10,550 nucleotides of DNA, taken from assembly GCA_034430515.1 (NCBI GenBank), contig DAOUEP010000032.1, positions 1 to 10,550 on the forward strand. Reading direction: 5' to 3'. A program made the translations under genes and the position numbers. The notes beneath the pieces were generated by a model that was not told where the DNA came from, made no database searches, and saw only the letters and a list, made by a program, of their open reading frames with translations. Source of the stretch: DAOUEH01 sp034430515 (GTDB lineage Bacteria > Chloroflexota > Dehalococcoidia > Dehalococcoidales > RBG-16-60-22). Of this stretch, positions 1-4,945 are shown in pieces (position 1 is the stretch's first letter; the number at the start of each line of letters is the position of its first letter).

Positions 1-904
1 TGGGCACCAGCAGGTTGTTCTCCAGCAGCTGGATGCCCAGGTAGAGCACGGCCACCCACAGTGCCTTGTCCGGCGCCATCGCCAGGGACACCAGCACCGC
101 CACCGCGCCGGCTATCCACGGCCCCAGCGTGGGTATCACCTCGCCCACCCCGGCAATCAGGGCCAGCGCCAGCGGGAAGGGCACATCGAGCAGCATCAGG
201 CCGATGAAGGAAAAATAGCCGACGATAATCCCCAGCATGAGCTGCGCCCGGATATAGCGCCCCAGCACGTTTTCGATAATCTGGCCGACGTTACGTCCGT
301 GTTCGGCGGCCGCCGGCGGCAGCCACGAGACTGTCCCGTGCCGCAGCTTTTCCGAATCCGTGAGGAGGTAAAAGAGGAACAAGGGCAATACGGCAAAGCC
401 GAGAAGGGTGCTGAACGTCCCCGGCAGGGAGCTCAGCGCGCGCAGGCCGTAGGCACGAAGCGCCTCGCCGGCCGAGGCGGCGGCATCGAGGAGCCCCTCG
501 GTTACATCCTGCTGCATCTCGGCGGGCAGCTTGGCGATGATGCCATCGAACCAGCCCTGCACCTGGGCCAGGCTCTGGGTGAAAAAGTACGGCAAGTTCT
601 CCACCAGCAGCAGCGAGGCGTCGATGACGGTGGTGACGACGACGTAGAAGAACCCGCCCACCAGGGCGATGAGCACGATGAAGGCCACCACCACGGAGAG
701 AACGCGCTTGAACCCCACCCACTTGTTGCGCGGCGGCAGCACCCCCTCCAGCCAGTTGACCATCGGCATGAGGAGATAGGCCAGTACCAGACCGATGGCA
801 AAGGGCAACACAAAGGTTTTCCACATCCAGAGGAGCCAGATTAGCAGGAAAACGCCCAGTGCCAGGACAATCAGGCGCCAGTATTTTGCCAGTGCGTTAG
901 TCAA
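1..904 (-). CDS. AI-2E family transporter (UPF0118), 3' end beyond window
   Basis: This is a polytopic inner-membrane protein of the AI-2E/PerM/TqsA-like family. Members are proposed exporters or permeases for small molecules, and the substrate cannot be told from sequence. Seen: 301 residues in the window, with hydrophobic spans at about 9-28, 30-50, 70-93, 165-182, 219-239 and 264-300. A soluble loop lies at about 100-160, and the family signature GVGEVIPTLGPW is at residues 252-263. The family usually has about 350 residues, so roughly the last 50 are missing. The TTG at 902-904 is chosen because an in-frame TAA sits only one codon upstream (908-910) and the first ATG would delete most of the first membrane span. 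Only a weak GGCGG-type ribosome site precedes it. It is the last visible gene of an operon with the YtxH and YtxG-like genes, 22 bp after the YtxH stop. Family is confident, start less so. Confidence 0.9.
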   Translation of the reverse strand, partial: MTNALAKYWRLIVLALGVFLLIWLLWMWKTFVLPFAIGLVLAYLLMPMVNWLEGVLPPRNKWVGFKRVLSVVVAFIVLIALVGGFFYVVVTTVIDASLLLVENLPYFFTQSLAQVQGWFDGIIAKLPAEMQQDVTEGLLDAAASAGEALRAYGLRALSSLPGTFSTLLGFAVLPLFLFYLLTDSEKLRHGTVSWLPPAAAEHGRNVGQIIENVLGRYIRAQLMLGIIVGYFSFIGLMLLDVPFPLALALIAGVGEVIPTLGPWIAGAVAVLVSLAMAPDKALWVAVLYLGIQLLENNLLVP

Positions 905-926
905 AGATTACCGCCGCAGGTCGCCG

Positions 927-1139
927 CTAGTCCTCGTGGTGAGTCAGTTTTTCCGAAACCTTCTCCTTGGCCTTGGTGGCCAGCTCCTTGGCCTTTTCTT
1001 TCACCTCGCCGCCTTTTTCCAGCAGCATTGCCCGGGTCTCCCGGCCCGCCTTGGGCGCGTAGAGAAAGCCGATGGCCACCCCGGTGACAGCCCCCAGGAG
1101 AAACCCCAGGGCAAAATGACTTGAATCTCTCTCGTTCAT
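927..1139 (-). CDS. YtxH domain-containing small protein
   Basis: A 70-residue protein of the YtxH family (general-stress or gas-vesicle-GvpP-like small proteins of unknown biochemical role). Residues 9-33 form a Gly-rich hydrophobic segment ending in the family hallmark LYAPKAGRETR (26-36). A Lys/Glu-rich, probably coiled or amphipathic helix follows to the C-terminus. The pattern suggests one short membrane-inserted segment with a charged cytoplasmic tail. The start is secure: ATG with an AAGGAGG ribosome site (complement of 1149-1155) 9 nt upstream. That site lies within the last codons of the preceding gene, whose stop is 1 nt away, so translation is probably coupled. In Bacillus subtilis ytxH sits beside the DUF948 gene ytxG in a stress operon. 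The same pairing here supports the assignment. Confidence 0.88.
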   Translation of the reverse strand: MNERDSSHFALGFLLGAVTGVAIGFLYAPKAGRETRAMLLEKGGEVKEKAKELATKAKEKVSEKLTHHED

Positions 1140-1140
1140 G

Positions 1141-1419
1141 CTAGTCTTCCTCCTTACTCTTGGTAAACTTCCCCACCATGCCGGCGGCCGCCCTGACCCC
1201 CTGGATAAAGGAGACCGCCTTGGCCAGGGGCCCGGCTACCTCTTCTTCGACACGGGAGGTGAAGTTCTGCACGGTTTGGGTCGTCTTGTTGACGTCGTCC
1301 AGTATCGGCCTGAGGCGCCAGTAAAGCAGCCACGCCAGTACCCCCAGGAAGATGAAGAACAGCGTCCCCCCCAGACCGAAGATGCATATCACCAGGTCGC
1401 GGAACCATTCGATGCTCAA
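1141..1419 (-). CDS. Small single-span membrane protein, YtxG/DUF948-like
   Basis: Called here as a 92-residue protein from TTG at 1417-1419. A hydrophobic span lies at about 8-33. It is followed by WRLRPILDDVNKTTQTV and a polar helix with heptad-like spacing, then a Lys/Glu-rich C-terminus. The layout (one N-terminal membrane helix plus a charged helical tail) and the YtxH gene immediately downstream resemble DUF948/YtxG proteins. This is a pattern-level match, not a proven one. An in-frame TTG at 1450-1452 would give 103 residues. It sits at or before the expected transcription start of the promoter at 1456-1484, whereas the chosen TTG has a strong GGGGGTGA ribosome site 5 nt upstream. It is the first gene of the operon with YtxH and the AI-2E transporter. 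Role unknown; envelope stress is a guess from the neighbours. Confidence 0.75.
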   Translation of the reverse strand: MSIEWFRDLVICIFGLGGTLFFIFLGVLAWLLYWRLRPILDDVNKTTQTVQNFTSRVEEEVAGPLAKAVSFIQGVRAAAGMVGKFTKSKEED

Positions 1420-1424
1420 GTTAA

Positions 1425-1432
1425 TCACCCCC
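1425..1432 (-). promoter_or_regulatory. Ribosome binding site deciding a TTG start
   Basis: On the minus strand GGGGGTGA is followed after TTAAC by TTG at 1417-1419. It closely resembles GGAGGTGA with correct spacing. This favours the shorter YtxG-like protein over the TTG 33 nt upstream, which has no comparable site. Confidence 0.65.
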
Positions 1433-1455
1433 GTTATCAAGAGTCTCCACAAAGT

Positions 1456-1484
1456 ATTGTATTATCATTGGGCCACCCTGTAAA
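1456..1484 (-). promoter_or_regulatory. Sigma70-type promoter for the YtxG-like/YtxH/AI-2E operon
   Basis: Reading the minus strand, the -35 is TTTACA (complement of 1479-1484) and the -10 is TACAAT (complement of 1456-1461). Each has 5 of 6 consensus bases, and the spacer is exactly 17 bp. The expected transcript start is near 1449, giving a leader of about 30 nt. It begins only 16 bp past the stop of the phosphatase gene. I see no clear terminator between the operons, so read-through from the upstream operon is also possible. Confidence 0.7.
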
Positions 1485-1500
1485 GGGGCATCGCCGCAAT

Positions 1501-2136
1501 TTAGAAGTCGGGAGGCACCGCCGCCCCTGGGGGATGCAGGTGCGCGGTATCGTTATGGGCGGTCAGCACCAGCCGGCCGCCGCCGGCCTCAAATCGGGTA
1601 ACGGCGGCCGTGTCCAGCCGGATATTCCAGAAATGGCTATCGTCCAGCCCCAGTAAAGCACAGATAAGCACCTTGCCGACCACCCGGTGCGTTACCAGGC
1701 AAACCCTCCCCTCGCCGCAGCGTATCACGGCGTCCTCCACAAAAGGCACCACCCGCGCCCGTACCTCCGCCAGGCTCTCGCCGCCGGGCATCCTCACCTG
1801 CTCGGGGGTATCCTGCCAGTCGCGGTAACGCTCGGGGTATTGCTCCCTGACCTCGTCGTGGGGCAGTCCCTGCCATTGGCCGAAATCGAGGTCGTTAAGG
1901 TTGGCCACGATATTCACCGCCAGCCCCTGCGGCCCGGCGATGGCCTGCGCCGTGGCCACGGCCCGCTGGAGGGGACTGGAATAGATGATGTCAATCTTCT
2001 CGCCGCTCAGGTATTCACCCAGCAGCTGCACCTGCCGCCGCCCGATCTGGCTCAGGAGCACGTCGGCCCGCCCCCGGAATACCTGCGCCGTATTCCACTC
2101 CGTCTCGCCGTGGCGCACCAGAATGATTTCTACCAT
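1501..2136 (-). CDS. Histidine phosphatase (phosphoglycerate mutase-like) family protein
   Basis: A 211-residue cytoplasmic enzyme of the branch-1 histidine phosphatase superfamily (PhoE/CobC/GpmB-like), which forms a phospho-histidine intermediate. Substrate unknown. Seen: the catalytic LVRHGETEWN with R8-H9 at the N-terminus, S53-S54 and R58 in IYSSPLQRA, and the second histidine H150 in LVTHRVV. Two deviations stand out. The general-acid region reads LNDLDFGQWQG (80-90), so D82 replaces the Glu usual in LREIDFGEWEG. The usual SHGG after strand five is THRV. The ATG is directly adjacent to the TAA of the preceding AbrB-like gene, with a weak GGCGG site before it, so translation is probably coupled. 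It is the third gene of the DUF4342 operon. Family is certain; annotation as phosphoglycerate mutase, cobalamin phosphatase or a broad phosphatase is not supported further. Confidence 0.9.
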   Translation of the reverse strand: MVEIILVRHGETEWNTAQVFRGRADVLLSQIGRRQVQLLGEYLSGEKIDIIYSSPLQRAVATAQAIAGPQGLAVNIVANLNDLDFGQWQGLPHDEVREQYPERYRDWQDTPEQVRMPGGESLAEVRARVVPFVEDAVIRCGEGRVCLVTHRVVGKVLICALLGLDDSHFWNIRLDTAAVTRFEAGGGRLVLTAHNDTAHLHPPGAAVPPDF

Positions 2137-2607
2137 TTAACCGCCGAATACTTCCAGCTCCGGGTGTCGCAGGGCTTCCTCTAAAATAGTCCCCCGGGCG
2201 ATAAAGGCAATCGCCAGGTGACTGCCCCGGCCCACCGCCAGCCGGTCCCCCGGCTTAAGCCCGTAGGCCGCCAGGGTCGCGGGAGGCAGACGAATACTCC
2301 CGCCCCCACCAATGATTGTCCAGGCAAAGCAGCGGCGGCGCTGCCGCACGACTTCGCCCTGGGGCACGGCGTACTTCGTTAAGGCGGTCAGGTCGCTTAC
2401 CAGGGGGCGCAGCGCCGACTTTTCCAGGTTATCCGTTTTAGTGACCGCCAGACCGCCCGACGTACGGCTCCCGCTCATGACGATAACCCTGTCCCCCACC
2501 CGGTAGCCGTACTCCGCCAGCGCCTCCGGGGGTATCGTGATGGCGCCGCCGGCGCCGACCACCGACAGGCCAAAGACGTACTTGCCACCCTTTACCAGCT
2601 GCGGCAT
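2137..2607 (-). CDS. Protein with two AbrB/SpoVT-like repeats
   Basis: A 156-residue protein built from an internal duplication. Repeat A (about 15-55) contains GAGGAITIPPEALAEYGYRV followed by GDR. Repeat B (about 97-135) contains GGGGSIRLPPATLAAYGLKP followed by GDR. Each copy shows the G-x-I-x-[IL]-P-x(n)-G-[DR] logic of the swapped-hairpin AbrB/MazE/SpoVT fold. A basic patch RQRRR (88-92) lies just before repeat B. Many AbrB proteins dimerise from single domains, so a fused double domain could form a pseudo-dimer. DNA binding or regulation is an inference and I do not recognise a named family. The ATG has AAGAGGGG a few bases upstream and lies 10 bp after the DUF4342 stop. The phosphatase gene follows with no gap, so the three are surely co-transcribed. 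A toxin gene of the MazF/PIN type is not present beside it. Confidence 0.75.
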   Translation of the reverse strand: MPQLVKGGKYVFGLSVVGAGGAITIPPEALAEYGYRVGDRVIVMSGSRTSGGLAVTKTDNLEKSALRPLVSDLTALTKYAVPQGEVVRQRRRCFAWTIIGGGGSIRLPPATLAAYGLKPGDRLAVGRGSHLAIAFIARGTILEEALRHPELEVFGG

Positions 2608-2617
2608 CTAGCCCCTC

Positions 2618-2878
2618 TTACTTCTTTTTCTCTTCAACCTTCTCCACCTCGATGGTGCACTCGGTCACCAGCGCCGCGAAGGCCCCGATGGCCGCCAGCA
2701 CCGGCACGGCGATGATACTCACCGCGGCCACCGGCGCGCCTACGGTCAGGGGGATATCGAAAATCGTCTTCTCGTCGTGGATTAGGCGCACGCGGCGGAT
2801 ATTGCCCTGGCGGATAATCTCCTTGATTTTGCCCATCACCTGGGTCCCGGAGACGGTAAACTTCTCGTTTTCGGCCAT
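2618..2878 (-). CDS. DUF4342 domain-containing protein
   Basis: An 86-residue protein matching DUF4342 along its whole length. It has an N-terminal helix with VSGTQVMGKIKEII (9-22), a strand region RQGNIRRVRLIHDEKTIFDI (23-42), then PLTVGAP (43-49). A hydrophobic segment follows (about 47-72) containing AVPVLAAIGAFAALVTEC, and the tail is TIEVEKVEEKKK. DUF4342 proteins often carry such a hydrophobic stretch between a UBA-like helix pair and a charged tail. No biochemical function is established that I know of. The ATG is supported by the strongest ribosome site in the window, AAAGGAGGTG. It is first in the operon with the AbrB-like and phosphatase genes, behind a promoter with a perfect TTGACA. 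Confidence 0.88.
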   Translation of the reverse strand: MAENEKFTVSGTQVMGKIKEIIRQGNIRRVRLIHDEKTIFDIPLTVGAPVAAVSIIAVPVLAAIGAFAALVTECTIEVEKVEEKKK

Positions 2879-2882
2879 GACG

Positions 2883-2892
2883 CACCTCCTTT
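2883..2892 (-). promoter_or_regulatory. Near-perfect Shine-Dalgarno for the DUF4342 gene
   Basis: Minus-strand AAAGGAGGTG ends 4 nt before the ATG at 2876-2878. It is the best complement to the 16S 3' end in this window, suggesting efficient translation of the first gene of this operon. Confidence 0.8.
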
Positions 2893-2900
2893 ACAGATGC

Positions 2901-2930
2901 ATAGTATTTAAGTGCCCGCTGGCGTGTCAA
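2901..2930 (-). promoter_or_regulatory. Sigma70-type promoter for the DUF4342/AbrB-like/phosphatase operon
   Basis: On the minus strand, -35 TTGACA (complement of 2925-2930, 6 of 6) is followed after 18 bp by TACTAT (complement of 2901-2906, 4 of 6). The transcript would start about 15-20 nt before the DUF4342 ATG, leaving room for little more than the ribosome site. Confidence 0.65.
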
Positions 2931-2958
2931 GTAGAATGAGCCACCCCACCCCATCGAA

Positions 2959-2975
2959 GTTATCTATTCCCACCC
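2959..2975 (-). repeat. 17-bp motif GGGTGGGAATAGATAAC, inverted copy
   Basis: The minus strand reads GGGTGGGAATAGATAAC here, identical over all 17 bases to plus-strand 4882-4898 and 15/17 to 4910-4926. This copy lies about 30 bp upstream of the -35 of the DUF4342 operon and points towards that operon, just as the other copies point towards der. It may be a regulatory site or the remnant of a dispersed repeat. Confidence 0.6.
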
Positions 2976-2979
2976 TGGC

Positions 2980-3006
2980 CCCGCCTGCGCACAAGGCTTC
3001 GGCGGG
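2980..3006. repeat. Inverted repeat in the divergent spacer
   Basis: CCCGCC (2980-2985) pairs with GGCGGG (3001-3006) around a 15-nt loop. Within it GCCT/AGGC (2983-2986 and 2994-2997) can pair as an alternative. It lies between the divergent promoters of the DUF4342 operon and argF. It looks like a small REP-like palindrome; there is no T-run to make it a terminator. The rest of the 231-bp spacer (2879-3109) holds the two promoters, the 17-bp motif and no gene. Confidence 0.35.
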
Positions 3007-3060
3007 TAAACACCCTCGCGGCATCCGCCGCTTAGGCCGCAGTCTTGACCCCCACCCCTG

Positions 3061-3088
3061 TTGAACAACCGGGTTTTCGTGCTATACT
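3061..3088 (+). promoter_or_regulatory. Promoter candidate for argF
   Basis: TTGAAC (3061-3066, 4 of 6) and TATACT (3083-3088, 5 of 6) are separated by 16 bp. The expected start is near 3095, directly ahead of the GGGAGG ribosome site at 3099-3104, so the leader is very short. I see no ARG-box-type palindrome. Confidence 0.5.
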
Positions 3089-3109
3089 ATCTCCATACGG
3101 GAGGCCGTT

Positions 3110-4048
3110 TTGAACGCCAAAGACTTTCTCTCCATCGCCGACCTCAACAGCGCCGAAATCCACCGCCTGCTGGACAGCGCCGCCGCCATGAAGGCCGAAG
3201 GCTGGAGCAACCTGCTGAGCGATAAAATTCTCGTCCTCATGTTCGAGAAACCTTCCACGCGGACGCGGGTGAGTTTCGACGTGGCCATGCGCCAGCTGGG
3301 GGGGCACTGCATCTATCTCTCCCCGGACGAGGTGGGGCTGGGACAGCGCGAGTCCGTGCCCGACGTGGCCCGCGTCCTCAGCCGCTTCGCCGACGCCATC
3401 GCCGCCCGCACCTTCTCCCACGAGACACTGGAGGTCATGGCCGCCCACGCCGCCGTCCCCGTCATCAACGCCCTCTCCGACCGCGAGCACCCCTGCCAGG
3501 CGCTGGCCGATATGCTTACTATTTACGAGCACAAGGAGGCGCTGGAAGGCCTCACCATCGCCTGCATCGGCGACGGCAACAACACCGCCCACAGCCTGAT
3601 GTTGGCCGCCGCCCTCTGCGGCGCTAACTTCCGCATTGCCTCGCCGCCCGGCTACAACGTCGCCGGAGACATCCTCAAGCAGGCGCGGGAATTCGCCGCC
3701 GCAAGCGGCAGCACCATCACCTGTACCGAAGACCCCAAGGAGGCCGCCGCCGGCGCCGACGTGATTTACACCGATGTCTGGACCAGCATGGGCCAGGAGG
3801 CCGAAGCGGCCGAGCGCCGCCGCATTTTCGCCGGCTACCAGGTGAACGAGGAACTGATGAACCTGGCCGCCCCCGGCGCCCTGCTGATGCACCCCCTCCC
3901 CGCCCATCGCGGCGATGAAGTCACCGACGACGTCATTGAAGGCGAGAGCTCGGTGGTCTTTGACCAGGCCGAAAACCGTCTCCACGCCCAGAAGGCGCTG
4001 CTGGCCGAGCTGCTGGGCGGGCTGGAGATATCCCTGCCCGATTACTAG
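3110..4048 (+). CDS. argF: Ornithine carbamoyltransferase
   Basis: Cytoplasmic enzyme of arginine biosynthesis that joins carbamoyl phosphate and ornithine to give citrulline. The 312 residues match the usual length. Carbamoyl-phosphate-binding STRTR is at 49-53 and HPCQ at 127-130. GDGNNTAHSLM (154-164) begins the second domain. The ornithine-loop DVWTSMGQE (222-230) identifies OTC rather than aspartate carbamoyltransferase. C-terminal FDQAENRLHAQKA is also OTC-typical. Oddity: the loop that is normally HCLPAHRG reads HPLPAHRG (261-268), with Pro262 at the position of the conserved ornithine-contacting Cys. TTG at 3110-3112 is used: GGAGG lies 5 nt upstream and no ATG or GTG is in frame between it and the promoter. 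No other arginine genes adjoin; the following membrane-protein gene starts 13 nt later, suggesting co-transcription. Confidence 0.95.
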   Translation: MNAKDFLSIADLNSAEIHRLLDSAAAMKAEGWSNLLSDKILVLMFEKPSTRTRVSFDVAMRQLGGHCIYLSPDEVGLGQRESVPDVARVLSRFADAIAARTFSHETLEVMAAHAAVPVINALSDREHPCQALADMLTIYEHKEALEGLTIACIGDGNNTAHSLMLAAALCGANFRIASPPGYNVAGDILKQAREFAAASGSTITCTEDPKEAAAGADVIYTDVWTSMGQEAEAAERRRIFAGYQVNEELMNLAAPGALLMHPLPAHRGDEVTDDVIEGESSVVFDQAENRLHAQKALLAELLGGLEISLPDY

Positions 4049-4061
4049 AGATGGAGGCACC

Positions 4062-4721
4062 ATGTTACGCTCCATATTAAGCCGCGGCTGGTACCCCGCC
4101 CTCATCACCGCCGTGGCCGTGGTTTCGCTGATTTTATACGACGTCATCCCCTATACCGTCGTCGTCCCCTGCCTCATCGTTATTCTCTGCATCGGGCTGG
4201 TGATGACCATCATCAACGCCCGCAAGAACGCGCTGGAGCTCCAGTCGATGCGGATGAGCCAGCTGGCGTCCTATTTCCACCGCCGCTTCATGGGCAATTC
4301 CTCGCTCTCCATCTTCGCCATCATCGACTCCCTCTACGCCCTGGAAGACCCCAAGATATGGGACTGGGCGCGGGCCTGCGGCATGTCGCAGCGCATCTTC
4401 GACTCGTGGTCGGAGAACTTTATCGCCCGGGTGGAGACCGACCTGCGCCACCGCCGCTATACCATGTTTTTACAGACCCACCTCACCGAGCTGTGGGCGA
4501 TGAATAACCACTACTACGAGTTCATCGAGCAGTTCGGCGAGGTCGCCGCCAAGTACCCGGTATCGCCGGATACGCTGGCCCAGTACAACCGCTTCGTCAA
4601 CGAATACAACGCCTTCGCGGAGAACTTCCGCCAGGCCATCACCGAGCTCAAGGCCATCGCCCGCACCCAGCTGGAGGCCCCCAGCGTCAAGTCCGCCCCG
4701 GAGCTGACGGCGCGAAAATAG
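4062..4721 (+). CDS. Unrecognised two-span membrane protein
   Basis: A 219-residue protein I cannot place in a family. Two adjacent hydrophobic segments (about 10-28 and 30-51) form a tight N-terminal hairpin. About 165 mostly helical, soluble residues follow, rich in aromatic residues (W, Y, F, as in LYALEDPKIWDWARACGM at 92-109 and MNNHYYEFIEQFGE at 147-160). The basic cluster RKN after the second span suggests that the large domain faces the cytoplasm. The start is the ATG at 4062-4064 with GGAGG (4053-4057) just upstream. Reading the same frame further 5' only runs inside argF. The 13-nt gap from argF implies one transcript, but no link to arginine metabolism is visible. Codon use matches the neighbours, so recent transfer is not indicated. 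It could be a lineage-specific family. Confidence 0.8.
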   Translation: MLRSILSRGWYPALITAVAVVSLILYDVIPYTVVVPCLIVILCIGLVMTIINARKNALELQSMRMSQLASYFHRRFMGNSSLSIFAIIDSLYALEDPKIWDWARACGMSQRIFDSWSENFIARVETDLRHRRYTMFLQTHLTELWAMNNHYYEFIEQFGEVAAKYPVSPDTLAQYNRFVNEYNAFAENFRQAITELKAIARTQLEAPSVKSAPELTARK

Positions 4722-4745
4722 GATTAGGAACCTCACCCCCTCTAT

Positions 4746-4782
4746 CCCCCTCTCCTGACGAGGCTAGAAGCAGGAGAGGGGG
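4746..4782. repeat. Perfect 12-bp hairpin, possible terminator or dispersed repeat
   Basis: CCCCCTCTCCTG (4746-4757) is perfectly complementary to CAGGAGAGGGGG (4771-4782) around a 13-nt loop. It lies 25 bp after the membrane-protein gene and is followed by AAGATATTTG rather than a clean T-run. It could end the argF transcript. The C-rich arm preceded by CCTCACCCCCTCTAT looks like a dispersed intergenic palindrome of a type I recall from Chloroflexota genomes. Confidence 0.7.
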
Positions 4783-4791
4783 AAGATATTT

Positions 4792-4813
4792 GAGAGGGGC
4801 TAGCGCCCCTCTC
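4792..4813. repeat. Second hairpin, 9-bp stem
   Basis: GAGAGGGGC (4792-4800) pairs with GCCCCTCTC (4805-4813) around TAGC. It shares the GAGAGGGG core with the first hairpin 10 bp upstream, so the two arms could also pair in other combinations (for example 4746-4754 with 4792-4799). A weaker CTCCC/GGGAG pair follows at 4823-4839. Confidence 0.65.
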
Positions 4814-4881
4814 CGCGGGCTACTCCCTGGTGGGGGGAGGAAAAGGACTAAGGGCTAAGCCGCCGATGACACGGGCGGTTG

Positions 4882-4898
4882 GGGTGGGAATAGATAAC
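4882..4898 (+). repeat. 17-bp motif GGGTGGGAATAGATAAC, copy upstream of der
   Basis: Exact match to the minus-strand motif at 2959-2975. It is followed 28 bp later by a 15/17 copy. The surrounding 4722-4945 spacer contains no gene: it holds two hairpins, this tandem motif and the ribosome site of der. Confidence 0.65.
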
Positions 4899-4909
4899 AC
4901 CAAGAGGCG

Positions 4910-4926
4910 GGGTGGGGATAAATAAC
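4910..4926 (+). repeat. Second tandem copy of the 17-bp motif
   Basis: GGGTGGGGATAAATAAC differs from the other copies at two positions (8 and 12). Start-to-start spacing from the first copy is 28 bp. It ends 19 bp before the der start codon, so it lies close to or inside the der leader. The four G-runs of the two copies could in principle form a quadruplex with one long loop. Confidence 0.55.
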
Positions 4927-4945
4927 AAAGGAGAAAGATAAGGCT

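Noticed and set aside
291..844. Open frames on both strands over 291-844 that begin with ATG
   Set aside because: The continuous transporter-like protein with membrane spans and the GVGEVIPTLGPW signature is in a third frame starting from TTG at 904; the others are low-complexity shadows.
2137..2607. AbrB-like protein as a MazE-type antitoxin
   Set aside because: The adjacent genes are a DUF4342 protein and a histidine phosphatase; no MazF, PIN or other toxin gene is nearby, and the protein is twice the usual antitoxin domain content.
3032..4147. Long minus-strand open frame (371 codons) opposite argF
   Set aside because: It mirrors a confirmed gene; high GC makes antisense frames stay open. 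The protein is Gly/Ala/Val-rich with no recognisable domain.
4722..4945. CRISPR array from the 28-bp-period repeat
   Set aside because: Only two imperfect copies of the 17-bp core exist, the intervening segment is 11 bp, and no cas gene is present.
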